DNA from: UMGS1279 sp045577695
GTDB taxonomy: Bacteria; Bacillota; Clostridia; Oscillospirales; Acutalibacteraceae
Length of the DNA stretch: 64,000 nucleotides
Direction: 5' to 3'
Assembly (NCBI GenBank): GCA_045577695.1
Contig: JAZNIW010000054.1
Location: 1 to 64,000 of the forward strand
Positions 7,855-15,199 of the stretch are shown piece after piece. The position numbers were made by a program, and so were the translations under genes. The notes below the pieces were generated by a model that was given only the letters and a program-made list of their open reading frames with translations, made no database searches and was not told where the DNA came from. Positions within the stretch are counted from its first letter, which is position 1; every line of letters starts with the position of its first letter.

Positions 7855-8432
7855 TGACATGTGAACTTCAAAGGCTTGCTGATTTTCTTCGTTACGATGA
7901 AGAAGGCTTTGCTCAACTGCTTGCAGATAAGACCAATAAGGACATGCTTGAAGAACAGAAAAATGCCAAGCAAACCATAGACCAAAGTAAGGCAAGAATC
8001 CAGAAGATTGATACGCTTTACGAAAGGTTATATGAAGACAATGTGTCGGGTAAAGTCACAGATTCATTCTTTATGGAACTATCTCACAAATACGAAAATG
8101 AGAAGGAAGAACTGAAAAAGAAAATCTTTAATTACAAAACCCGGCTCGACGAGTTGGACAAGATGGTTTTTCACAAAGAAATGTTTTTATCGGCAATTCG
8201 TAAATTTATGGAGATGAAAACCATTACGGCACCGTTGGTTCGCGAATTAATTGACCATATTGAAGTACACGAAACCGAAGGCGAAGGAAAATACAAAACG
8301 CAACGGATTGTGATATTCTATCGGTTCGTAGGTTATATAGAAATCCCCGAAAGTGCCTTCACAAAGCCTTTAACAAAGGATACAAGGCAAGGTGTGGCGG
8401 TTTCGTATATACCAAAAGCTTTACCGGCATAA
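7803..8432 (+). pseudogene. TnpX-like serine recombinase, C-terminal fragment
   Basis: From about 7803 an open frame reads GNERHYVRADAIEEVV and then a coiled-coil stretch, ending with ESAFTKPL and a short tail. This is the C-terminal part (DUF4368-type) of a TnpX-like large serine recombinase. The catalytic and zinc-ribbon parts are absent. A GTG at 7854 could serve as a start, but the conserved family sequence runs upstream of it into the 3' end of the M56 gene in another frame. The fragment is therefore a remnant, not an independent gene. It suggests that the M56 operon was placed inside, or next to, an older transposon. Confidence 0.8.
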
Positions 8433-8491
8433 CAAAAAAGATCAGGCAAAACCTGCTCCAATATATAGAAAATACTGATGTGCATAAAAAA

Positions 8492-8529
8492 GAATGTTCA
8501 TAGCGGACATAAGTCCGTTATGAACATTC
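8492..8529 (-). terminator. Terminator of tRNA-fMet
   Basis: GAATGTTCATAGCGGAC pairs with GTCCGTTATGAACATTC around ATAA. On the minus strand a T-run follows the hairpin. It lies four bases beyond the 3' end of the tRNA. Confidence 0.85.
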
Positions 8530-8533
8530 AACA

Positions 8534-8609
<76 letters not shown>

Positions 8610-8642
8610 ATATAAGATTGTCACGCCTCAAAGCGCAATAGT

Positions 8643-8671
8643 ATTATACACACTTTGAGGTGAGAATGCAA
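8643..8671 (-). promoter_or_regulatory. Promoter of tRNA-fMet
   Basis: On the minus strand TTGCAT (8666-8671) and TATAAT (8643-8648) are 17 bp apart, about 33 bp upstream of the tRNA. An inverted repeat (CCTCAAAG/CTTTGAGG) brackets the -10 region. Confidence 0.8.
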
Positions 8672-8726
8672 CCCCTTTTTGAAAAAATTTTATTTTTTTG
8701 TTTTTGTTTTTCTTTTTCTCCTTTTC

Positions 8727-8755
8727 TTGCAAAAAAAAAGAATATATGCTATGAT
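8727..8755 (+). promoter_or_regulatory. Promoter of the DUF2130 operon
   Basis: TTGCAA (8727-8732) and TATGAT (8750-8755) are 17 bp apart, in a strongly AT-rich stretch about 58 bp before the gene. Confidence 0.75.
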
Positions 8756-8812
8756 AAAAAATAACAAAAATGATTTTACAGCAATCCTTTTTGCCTTAGG
8801 AGGAATCGGTAG

Positions 8813-9934
8813 ATGCAAGAAATGAAATGTCCCAAGTGTGGCCAAGTATTTCAGGTAGACGAATCGGGCTACGCCGCAATTGTTAAACAAGTGCGGGATA
8901 AGGAATTTGAGAAAGAAGTGTCCGAGCGTCAAAGTGTTCTATTGGCCGAAAAGGAAACCGAAATTATGCGACTAAAAGGGGAACTTGCTTTAGGAAAAAG
9001 CAAGGCCGAACTGGCTGTTCACTCGGCTATACAAGAAAAAGAGGCCGAAATTTTATCCCTCAAAAACAAATTGGCCCTTTCCAAAAGTGAAAATGAATTA
9101 AAAGAACGCACGCTAAAAGAGCAGTTTGACTCGGCCCTTCGCCTGAAAAATGAAGAAATTGATTATTACAAGGATTTTAAGGCAAGACAATCGACAAAAA
9201 TGGTTGGCGAAAGTTTAGAACAACACTGTGAAAATGAATTCAACAAACTACGTGCCACCGGTTTTCAAAGGGCCTATTTTGAAAAGGATAACGATGCCAG
9301 ATCCGGCAGCAAGGGCGACTTCATCTATCGTGAAACCGATGAAAACGGGGTAGAATTCATCTCCATTATGTTTGAAATGAAAAACGAAATGGACAAAACC
9401 GCCACGAAGCACAAAAATGAAGATTTTCTAAAAGAACTGGACAAAGATCGTGTGGAAAAAAACTGCGAATACGCCGTTTTGGTTTCGCTGTTAGAGGCCG
9501 ACAACGACCTATACAACACCGGCATTGTCGATGTTTCACATCGCTATCCAAAAATGTATGTAGTGCGGCCGCAATTCTTCATTCCGCTAATAACCTTGTT
9601 GCGTAACGCAGCCTTAAACTCGCTCAAATACCGTGCCGAATTAGAGGTGATAAAAAATCAAAACATTGACATCTCCCACTTTGAAGATGCTATGAACGAT
9701 TTTAAAGATAAGTTTTCTTATAATTATCAATTAGCCAGCAAAAAATTCCAAACCGCCGTGACCGAGATTGACAAAACCATTGAACATTTGGAAAAGACCA
9801 AAGCCGCCTTGCTTTCTTCCGAAAACAATTTGCGCTTGGCCAACAATAAAGCTGAGGGTTTAACCATCAAACGGTTGACCAAGAACAACCCCACTATGCA
9901 ACAAAAATTCGCCGAATTAAAAAAAGAAAAATAA
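8813..9934 (+). CDS. DUF2130 domain-containing protein
   Basis: This 373-residue protein belongs to the DUF2130 family. It starts with a zinc-ribbon-like CPKCG near residues 5-9. A long charged coiled coil follows (about residues 30-120), then the conserved domain with GDFIYRE and MFEMKNEMD, which resembles a nuclease-like core rich in acidic residues and lysine. The function of the family is unknown; a nucleic-acid role has been suspected from the fold-like pattern. AGGAGG precedes ATG 8813. The glycoside hydrolase gene follows after 21 bp on the same strand, so the two are likely co-transcribed, although no functional link is evident. Confidence 0.85.
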   Translation: MQEMKCPKCGQVFQVDESGYAAIVKQVRDKEFEKEVSERQSVLLAEKETEIMRLKGELALGKSKAELAVHSAIQEKEAEILSLKNKLALSKSENELKERTLKEQFDSALRLKNEEIDYYKDFKARQSTKMVGESLEQHCENEFNKLRATGFQRAYFEKDNDARSGSKGDFIYRETDENGVEFISIMFEMKNEMDKTATKHKNEDFLKELDKDRVEKNCEYAVLVSLLEADNDLYNTGIVDVSHRYPKMYVVRPQFFIPLITLLRNAALNSLKYRAELEVIKNQNIDISHFEDAMNDFKDKFSYNYQLASKKFQTAVTEIDKTIEHLEKTKAALLSSENNLRLANNKAEGLTIKRLTKNNPTMQQKFAELKKEK

Positions 9935-9955
9935 TCCCCCAATGGAGGTAACGCT

Positions 9956-12898
9956 ATGCTGCGCAAACTGTTAAAAAATCCCCCAAATTCTTATCGTCCC
10001 GCCCCCTTCTGGTCGTGGAACGAAAAGCTGGACCCCACCGAAACGGTACGGCAAATTGACGAAATGGAACAAGCCGGACTCGGCGGCTTTTTTATGCATG
10101 CCCGTGGGGGATTACAAACCGAATATTTATCCGAAGAATGGTTTGAAAATATCGATGCCTCGATAGAACGTGCCAAACAAAGTGATATGTGGGCGTGGGG
10201 CTACGACGAAAACGGTTGGCCGAGTGGGTTCGGCAACGGCATCGTCAACGGGATGGGTCTTGCCTATCAGCAAAAATATCTACGCTGCGAAAAAGTAAAC
10301 GAACCCAAAACCACCGAATATACCATTGCTAATGTGGAACGTGAGGGCCAGCGGTATCACCTATATTTTGAGGTCAACCCTTTTTACGTGGATACCTTGG
10401 ACAAAAAGGTCATCGCCGAATTTTTAAAAAGCACCTACGATCGCTACGCCAACCGAAAGGGTGGCGGTTGTGGCGGAATGAAGGGATTTTTCACCGACGA
10501 GCCACAGGTTTCGCGCAATGGTTTGCCTTGGTCTTTTGTGTTGGAAAAAGAATATCTTTCGGCCTACGGCGAGCCACTGCTACCGGTATTGCCCCTGCTT
10601 TTTGAGGAATTAGAAGGCTATCGCGCCGTGCGTTACCGTTTTTGGAAATTAGTGGGTGATTTGTTCGCCGAGGCCTTTAATGGTCAAATTCAAGCTTGGT
10701 GTAAAGAACACGGCGTCCTCTACACCGGCCACGTCGCCTGCGAAGGGGAGGAAGGCTTTCACGACCACATTACCTCTAACGGAGCTTGTATGCCGTTATA
10801 CGAATATATGGATATTCCCGGTATGGACCATCTCGGTCGCTCCCTGGCTGACCTGCCGAGCGAAATGCAACTTTCTTCCGCCTGCCACCAATTAGGAAAG
10901 AAACAGATTTTATCCGAAACCTTTGCCCTGTGCGGTTGGAACGTAAGTTTTGAAGATTTACGCTGGATCTATGAATCCCAAATGGTGCACGGAATCACTT
11001 GGCTTTGCCAACATTTAGAGGGATACAGTCTGCGCGGCATCCGCAAGCGGGATTATCCGGCTTCCCTCTTCCGTCATCAACCGTGGTGGAAGGATTATCG
11101 CCGGTTTAACGATACTGTCAGCCGCATTGGCGTTCTGCTGAGCGAAGGACGGGTATCTCACGAGGTATTGGTACTGCACAGCATTCCCAGTGCGTGGTGT
11201 GAATTGACTTGGCGGCAGGATTCAATTGATACCATCAACACCTATCGGGATAAAATGTTGGAAACGATGCTTTCTTTAGAATGGGCCTCCATCCCCTACC
11301 ATTTGGGGGATGAACGCCTAATGAAACGACACGGTTCGGTACAAGATGGCCATCTTACTATCGGCTCACAGTCCTATCGCGCCGTTGTGGTCCCGCCCGC
11401 CCTTTGCTTGGGTCAAGCCACTGTTGCCCTATTGCAAGAGTTCAAAAAGCAAGGGGGGCTTATCCTCTTTACCGAGCAGGTGCCGACCCTAATCGATGGC
11501 AAGCCCTCCTCTACCCTTTACGAATTGGCCACGGGTTGTCCTGTGGTATCCATTACAGAGGTGGCGGAGCACCTACCGCAATCGCTAAAACCCGTTTCAC
11601 TTTCCTATGATAAAACGGGCGATGAGCACCCCGTTGCAGTAGCCATTCGCCGCTTTGATGCGGAAAAAATGACCCTCTATTACCTCGTCAATCCCAACCC
11701 GAAGGCACGGTCGATCGAAGCCCGTGTTTTTGGTAAAAGCGCCACCCTCTACGACCCCGTTACAAATGAAGAAAAGCCGGTTTATTACCATACCGAACAA
11801 GATAACATAACCATAAAAACCACCCTGCAAGGCCGCGGTTCGGTTCTATTGTTTGTGCACGATGAAGCCGTTGTCCCCGCGGGAAGTGAATCTTCGACTC
11901 CGTCCATCCCCCTAAATGATGCCTTGGCGGGCGACTGGAAACTCTCTGCTGAAGATAACGCCCTTACCTTAGATACCTGCGATTTATATTTTGAAGGAAA
12001 ATTGGCAGCCAAAAATTTACCGATATGCGACGTACAAGAAAAGGCCTGCGCTTTTGGTCGCGCCGTAGAAACCGAGGTAGTCTACCACTTTACCGTGAAA
12101 GAAGACGGCTTTTCACGGTGCCGTTTAGCGGTAGAAATTCCACAATGCTTCACCATTACGGTAAACGGAAAAGAGATCGATAAAACCGACCTTGGTTTCT
12201 ACCACGACCCCGCCTTCCGTTTATTGGATATTCGCAGTGCTCTGCAACAAGGCGAAAACGAAATTCGGCTCTCCTGCTTGTTTGAGCAAGCCCCCTCGGT
12301 TTATGAGAATTTAAAAAATGCCTTGGCATTCGAATCCGAGAAAAACAAACTTTCTTACACTATGGAAATAGAGGCCGTTTACTTGGTGGGAGATTTTGCA
12401 GTACGCACCGATGCTCCCTTTGAGGCGTTAGAACGCCGAGCTCTACGTACCACCGGCGGGTTCTATCTAACCAATGCGCCGCAGACCGCCACCGTTGGCA
12501 ATATGGCAGAGCAGGGCTATCCCTTTTTTGCCGGAAGTATGACCTTTACCAAAAATATCACCCTACTTCCTGATGAAACCAAACATCGTTCTCTTGTTTT
12601 TGAACGTCTTTGTTCAACCGTTACCACCGTGCGGGTCAACGGAAAAGAGGCCGGCCAAGTTATGTGGCAACCCTATTGTGTGGAGCTGGACGATCTTTTG
12701 ATTGAAGGCGAAAATGAAATTTCGGTTACCATCACCGGCAACCTGCGCAATTTGCTGGGTCCGTTCCATTTAGGCGAGGGTGAATGTTTGGAGGTTTGTC
12801 CCCCCAGTTTCATTCACGAATCCCCCGTATGGGTAGGCGGAATCAACCCCGATTGGGTTGATTCCTACTGCTTTGTCGAATTCGGCCTGTTTCTATAA
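9956..12898 (+). CDS. GH106-like glycoside hydrolase, probable alpha-L-rhamnosidase
   Basis: A 980-residue protein that begins with a pattern typical of glycoside hydrolase family 106: PPNSYRPAPFWSWNEKL, then EQAGLGGFFMHARGGL and LSEEWF. The barrel region includes WGYDENGWPSG and FTDEPQ, where acidic catalytic residues would lie. The C-terminal third contains a galactose-binding-like beta domain (LRNLLGPFHLGEGE). No signal peptide is seen, so it should act in the cytoplasm on imported rhamnosides. Rhamnulokinase is encoded 9 kb downstream, which supports rhamnose release, although the substrate is inferred. GGAGG precedes ATG 9956. Confidence 0.75.
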   Translation: MLRKLLKNPPNSYRPAPFWSWNEKLDPTETVRQIDEMEQAGLGGFFMHARGGLQTEYLSEEWFENIDASIERAKQSDMWAWGYDENGWPSGFGNGIVNGMGLAYQQKYLRCEKVNEPKTTEYTIANVEREGQRYHLYFEVNPFYVDTLDKKVIAEFLKSTYDRYANRKGGGCGGMKGFFTDEPQVSRNGLPWSFVLEKEYLSAYGEPLLPVLPLLFEELEGYRAVRYRFWKLVGDLFAEAFNGQIQAWCKEHGVLYTGHVACEGEEGFHDHITSNGACMPLYEYMDIPGMDHLGRSLADLPSEMQLSSACHQLGKKQILSETFALCGWNVSFEDLRWIYESQMVHGITWLCQHLEGYSLRGIRKRDYPASLFRHQPWWKDYRRFNDTVSRIGVLLSEGRVSHEVLVLHSIPSAWCELTWRQDSIDTINTYRDKMLETMLSLEWASIPYHLGDERLMKRHGSVQDGHLTIGSQSYRAVVVPPALCLGQATVALLQEFKKQGGLILFTEQVPTLIDGKPSSTLYELATGCPVVSITEVAEHLPQSLKPVSLSYDKTGDEHPVAVAIRRFDAEKMTLYYLVNPNPKARSIEARVFGKSATLYDPVTNEEKPVYYHTEQDNITIKTTLQGRGSVLLFVHDEAVVPAGSESSTPSIPLNDALAGDWKLSAEDNALTLDTCDLYFEGKLAAKNLPICDVQEKACAFGRAVETEVVYHFTVKEDGFSRCRLAVEIPQCFTITVNGKEIDKTDLGFYHDPAFRLLDIRSALQQGENEIRLSCLFEQAPSVYENLKNALAFESEKNKLSYTMEIEAVYLVGDFAVRTDAPFEALERRALRTTGGFYLTNAPQTATVGNMAEQGYPFFAGSMTFTKNITLLPDETKHRSLVFERLCSTVTTVRVNGKEAGQVMWQPYCVELDDLLIEGENEISVTITGNLRNLLGPFHLGEGECLEVCPPSFIHESPVWVGGINPDWVDSYCFVEFGLFL

Positions 12899-12907
12899 AA
12901 CCAAAAC

Positions 12908-12985
12908 ACTCTGCTATAAACCAGATATGCACCTCCAAAAGGGTTTGATTTTTGGAATGCATATGAAACATAGCAGAGTATTTTT
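12908..12985 (+). terminator. Terminator after the GH106-like gene
   Basis: ACTCTGCTAT (12908-12917) pairs with ATAGCAGAGT (12970-12979), with a second inner stem (ATATGCA/TGCATAT and CCAAAA/TTTTGG). A T-run follows. This is a long interrupted hairpin rather than a compact one. Confidence 0.8.
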
Positions 12986-13100
12986 ATATTCTTCTTTCAG
13001 AATGTTGCAAGTTGCTCTGAATATATGAGCAAATAATTCTTTGACATAATGTCACTTCCTTACAATTATCATACTATAAATTTAATGTAAAATTAACGCG
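12986..13100. other. AT-rich gene-free DNA
   Basis: No gene, promoter of good quality or repeat is visible between the terminator and hairpin cluster 3. Confidence 0.4.
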
Positions 13101-13213
13101 AAGCATTGTATATCATCTATCATCAACGGTGTTAACCTTTGCAAATCATCATTGCGAAAGAATTTTTGATACACACCTAAAGATGTGATGATATACCATT
13201 GCTTTCGCAATGG
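13101..13213. repeat. Nested-hairpin cluster 3 (degenerate)
   Basis: The words GTATATCATC (13108-13117) and GATGATATAC (13187-13196) are exact reverse complements. ATCATC words are found on the left, GTGATGATA on the right, and a perfect hairpin CCATTGC-TTTC-GCAATGG closes the region at 13196-13213. The design, with complementary words on the two halves and small hairpins between, matches the better preserved clusters at 147-300 and 14572-14742, but some units have decayed. A perfect bidirectional terminator follows at once. Confidence 0.5.
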
Positions 13214-13214
13214 A

Positions 13215-13249
13215 TAAAAAATAGACTTGCAAAAGCAAGTCTATTTTTT
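13215..13249. terminator. Perfect bidirectional terminator
   Basis: ATAGACTTGC and GCAAGTCTAT pair around AAAA, with an A-run on the left and a T-run on the right. It would end transcription of the minus-strand gene at 13279-13626 and any transcript coming from the left. Confidence 0.85.
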
Positions 13250-13278
13250 GGCTGTTACGAACTATTTAGATGCCAACA

Positions 13279-13626
13279 TTATCTTAAAAAAGAGATATAT
13301 CTTTTACCTATATGAGTTAGTGCCCCCAAATCACCTTCTAACATCATTTTATATTGTTCGTCATCCTTAATAGCTAATTCTATTCTTTCACCTGTTTCCT
13401 TCTCAAAAATAACAAAATTAAATCTTTCTATTGAGCCAACAGGGGTATAAATTTTCTTTGAAACAATTTTAGCTTTTACGGTTTCTTCTTTACCCTCTTC
13501 ATTTTCGCCGAACACTTCTTTTGTTGTTTGAGAAGATTTATTTAGCATAGGAATGATGATAAAAATAAAGACTATTGCAAAAACTATTAAAAAACTAATT
13601 ATCATAGGCTCTCTTATATTATCCAT
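13279..13626 (-). CDS. DUF2500-like membrane protein
   Basis: A 115-residue protein with one membrane segment near residues 8-27 (FLIVFAIVFIFIIIPML) and a small C-terminal domain. That domain resembles DUF2500, with FVIFEKETGERIEL, then YKMMLEGDLGALTHIG and KRYISF at the end. The function of the family is unknown. The domain after the membrane segment is probably on one side of the membrane as a small beta fold. The zinc-ribbon gene lies 13 bp upstream on the same strand, so both may form one operon. AT-rich composition suggests acquired DNA. Confidence 0.65.
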   Translation of the reverse strand: MDNIREPMIISFLIVFAIVFIFIIIPMLNKSSQTTKEVFGENEEGKEETVKAKIVSKKIYTPVGSIERFNFVIFEKETGERIELAIKDDEQYKMMLEGDLGALTHIGKRYISFLR

Positions 13627-13639
13627 AATTTATACTCCT

Positions 13640-13861
13640 TTAATCCCAAATATATCCATCATATTTTTGAAAGCAAGGTGCGCAATATTCTTTAGTACCT
13701 TGCCCTATCCCTGCTTTTGCACCGCAATAATCACATTTGCCATCTTCGCCGCTAATTATAGTTGCTATGCCGGAACCAATATCTTCTGAACACATTGATA
13801 GGCATAAGCATAGCGCAATGAACAATAACGCAACAATAACAATCTTAGCATTTTTATTCAT
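13640..13861 (-). CDS. Small lipoprotein-like or membrane-anchored zinc-ribbon protein
   Basis: A 73-residue protein with a hydrophobic N-terminus (KIVIVALLFIALCLCLSMC) that looks like a signal or anchor segment, possibly with a lipobox cysteine. A CDYCGAK...EYCAPC motif near residues 41-62 should bind one metal ion. I do not recognise a named family. ATG 13861 is preferred over upstream in-frame codons because AGAGGTGA stands before it. It is the first gene of a likely two-gene unit with the DUF2500-like gene. Confidence 0.6.
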   Translation of the reverse strand: MNKNAKIVIVALLFIALCLCLSMCSEDIGSGIATIISGEDGKCDYCGAKAGIGQGTKEYCAPCFQKYDGYIWD

Positions 13862-13948
13862 AAGACAATCACCTCTATTGATAATTATACTCAATGTTTT
13901 AAGTATAGTCAAGGGGTTAAGTATGATAATATTAAAATGGTGATAAAA

Positions 13949-14149
13949 ATGATTTCATATAAGCCGTTTTATGAAACGCTTTTTAAAAAGGGGATTACGG
14001 AATACAATCTCATATTCAAACAAGGATTCTCTGCAAACACACTCCATCGAATGAAAAAAGGCGAAGCAATAAACACCAAAACGCTTGATGCTCTTTGCTA
14101 CGCCCTAGACTGTGAAGTGAGCGACATAATTGAATTTGTAAAAGAATAG
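13949..14149 (+). CDS. Cro/C1-type helix-turn-helix protein
   Basis: A 66-residue single-domain DNA-binding protein of the XRE/HTH_26 kind: ITEYNLIFKQGFSANTLHRM forms the HTH, and TLDALCYALDCEVSDIIEF is the typical C-terminal helix pair. Such proteins are often regulators from phages or mobile elements. It is divergent from the zinc-ribbon gene and separated by only 87 bp, so it may regulate that pair. GGTGAT lies eight bases before ATG 13949; an upstream in-frame ATG lacks spacing for a ribosome site. Confidence 0.8.
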   Translation: MISYKPFYETLFKKGITEYNLIFKQGFSANTLHRMKKGEAINTKTLDALCYALDCEVSDIIEFVKE

Positions 14150-14185
14150 CACCTAACTCCGTTTTGGAATTGGGTGCTATTTTTA
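14148..14185 (+). terminator. Terminator after the HTH gene
   Basis: AGCACCTAA (14148-14156) pairs with TTGGGTGCT (14170-14178), followed by ATTTTTATT. It also sits at the 3' end of the converging S23-like gene. Confidence 0.75.
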
Positions 14186-14518
14186 TTGTTTTGATTTAAC
14201 TGTATTTACCGATGAAATCAGCATTACACGAATACTTGTACAAGCAGAATCGAGATTTTTATAGGTTGCTTCATCGATATAGTTTGTTTTATATAAAAGT
14301 TCAAGCCAATAGCCTGTTTCATTGGCTTCTTTAAGTGCTATTTGTAGTTTTGACACAAAGTCCGCTTTACCGTGAGCATATTGTGCTTCTCGAATGTTTG
14401 CGCCGATAGATGTGCCGCTTCTGCCAATCTGGTTGGAGATAATGTTTTCTTTTTTAAGTTTAAGGGTTTTAACGAGATTTATAATTTCAACCGCAAAATC
14501 TAACGACATATCAAGCAA
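14183..14518 (-). CDS. Four-helix-bundle protein (S23/IVP, Avd-like family), start frameshifted
   Basis: A 111-residue helical protein matching the S23 family of 23S rRNA intervening-sequence proteins, related to the Avd accessory protein of diversity-generating retroelements. Diagnostic stretches are SLDFAVEIINLVKTL, RSGTSIGANIREAQYA, KADFVSKLQIALKEANE and GYWLELLYKT. The family is basic and thought to bind structured nucleic acid. The readable frame begins at TTG 14518 or ATG 14509 without a ribosome site. AGGAAGTG and an ATG at 14532 lie upstream but one base out of frame; adding one T near 14519 would join them into MSKANLLDMSLDF. A one-base deletion is therefore likely, unless it is a sequence error. 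A nested-hairpin cluster lies directly upstream. Confidence 0.75.
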   Translation of the reverse strand: MLDMSLDFAVEIINLVKTLKLKKENIISNQIGRSGTSIGANIREAQYAHGKADFVSKLQIALKEANETGYWLELLYKTNYIDEATYKNLDSACTSIRVMLISSVNTVKSKQ

Positions 14519-14571
14519 TTTGCTTTAGACATTTTATCACTTCCTATATATCTATTATACTATAGTTTTTA

Positions 14572-14742
14572 GTGAAGTGCAAGTCTATGCCTTGCATGAA
14601 GTTATGCCTTACGGCATAGTGAAGTATTGTGCCATCGCACAAAGTGAAGTTAAGTGTGCCACTCACGCCACAGTCACTTCACTTGCGAAGCAAACTTCAC
14701 GCACCGAAGGTGTACTTATCGTGCCGCTAGGCACACTTAGTT
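14572..14742. repeat. Nested-hairpin cluster 2, next to the S23-like gene
   Basis: The left half carries GTGAAG at 14572-14577, 14619-14624 and 14644-14649, plus ATGAAG at 14596-14601. The right half carries CTTCAC at 14677-14682 and 14695-14700, then degenerate forms. Perfect small hairpins lie between them: TATGCC-TTAC-GGCATA (14603-14618), TTGTGC-CATC-GCACAA (14627-14642) and GTGCC-GCTA-GGCAC (14721-14734). It ends in GTTCC and runs straight into a palindrome that reaches the tRNA-Tyr 3' end. The word differs from that of cluster 1 (GTGATG), but the layout is the same. Confidence 0.75.
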
Positions 14743-14792
14743 CCACCAATAGTAAAAGGACATCCAATCGGATGTCCTTTTACTATTGGTGG
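14743..14792. terminator. 23-bp perfect palindrome overlapping the tRNA-Tyr 3' end
   Basis: Arms 14743-14765 and 14770-14792 are perfectly complementary around AATC. The inner part, AAAAGGACATCC/GGATGTCCTTTT, is an ordinary bidirectional terminator. The outer part copies the tRNA 3' end, so one arm includes the tRNA's own CCACCA. Confidence 0.85.
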
Positions 14793-14871
14793 GAGCGGGT
14801 GGATTCGAACCACCGAAGTCGAAGACAACAGATTTACAGTCTGCCCCCTTTGGCCACTCGGGAACACTCCC
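14787..14871 (-). tRNA. tRNA-Tyr (GTA)
   Basis: An 85-base class II tRNA with acceptor GGGAG...CTCCC-A-CCA, long variable arm, anticodon loop CTGTAAA giving GTA, and T-arm GGTTCGAATCC. CCA is encoded. It follows tRNA-Thr on the same strand and probably shares its promoter. Confidence 0.93.
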
Positions 14872-14914
14872 TTATTTAATTTGCATTTGGAACAGGTTTA
14901 AAGCTATACCAAAA

Positions 14915-14990
14915 TGGAGCTGGTGGACGGACTTGAACCCCCGACCTGCTGATTACAAATCAGCTGCTCTACCAGCTGAGCTACACCAGC
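14915..14990 (-). tRNA. tRNA-Thr (TGT)
   Basis: A 76-base cloverleaf with acceptor GCTGGTG/CACCAGC, discriminator T and encoded CCA. The anticodon stem-loop CTGAT-TTTGTAA-ATCAG gives TGT, and the T-arm contains GGTTCAAGTCC. Confidence 0.93.
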
Positions 14991-15008
14991 GAACCAAAGC
15001 ACTCAAGT

Positions 15009-15037
15009 ACTATACCACAATTCATTCGCAAAGTCAA
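15009..15037 (-). promoter_or_regulatory. Promoter of the tRNA-Thr/tRNA-Tyr unit
   Basis: On the minus strand TTGACT (15032-15037) and TATAGT (15009-15014) are 17 bp apart, 19 bp before the tRNA-Thr 5' end. Confidence 0.85.
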
Positions 15038-15155
15038 GCAAAAAATAATCTTTTTTATATTTTTTCATAGGAGGGAGACTTTTTCCTCCTTTTCCCTTTT
15101 TGAAAAACTGTTTTTGACACTTTTTCCTTTTAATAAAAAAGAGAGGAAAAGAGAG

Positions 15156-15194
15156 GAAACGGGAATTTTATGAAAAGAGATGAAACGGGAATTT
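15156..15194 (+). repeat. Direct repeat upstream of the tepA promoter
   Basis: GAAACGGGAATTT occurs at 15156-15168 and again at 15182-15194, 26 bp apart. The second copy lies five bases before the -35 box. Two in-phase copies in front of a promoter suggest an activator site; no binding protein can be named. Confidence 0.45.
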
Positions 15195-15199
15195 ATTTC

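Noticed and set aside
4248..8432. One recombinase gene interrupted by the BlaI/M56 operon
   Set aside because: The N- and C-terminal fragments appear to belong to different recombinase subfamilies, so a simple insertion into one gene is not the best reading; an alignment could change this.
14577..15070. Two + strand open frames over the tRNA-Tyr/Thr region
   Set aside because: They read through tRNA genes and hairpins on the opposite strand; translated tRNA sequence gives typical false proteins.
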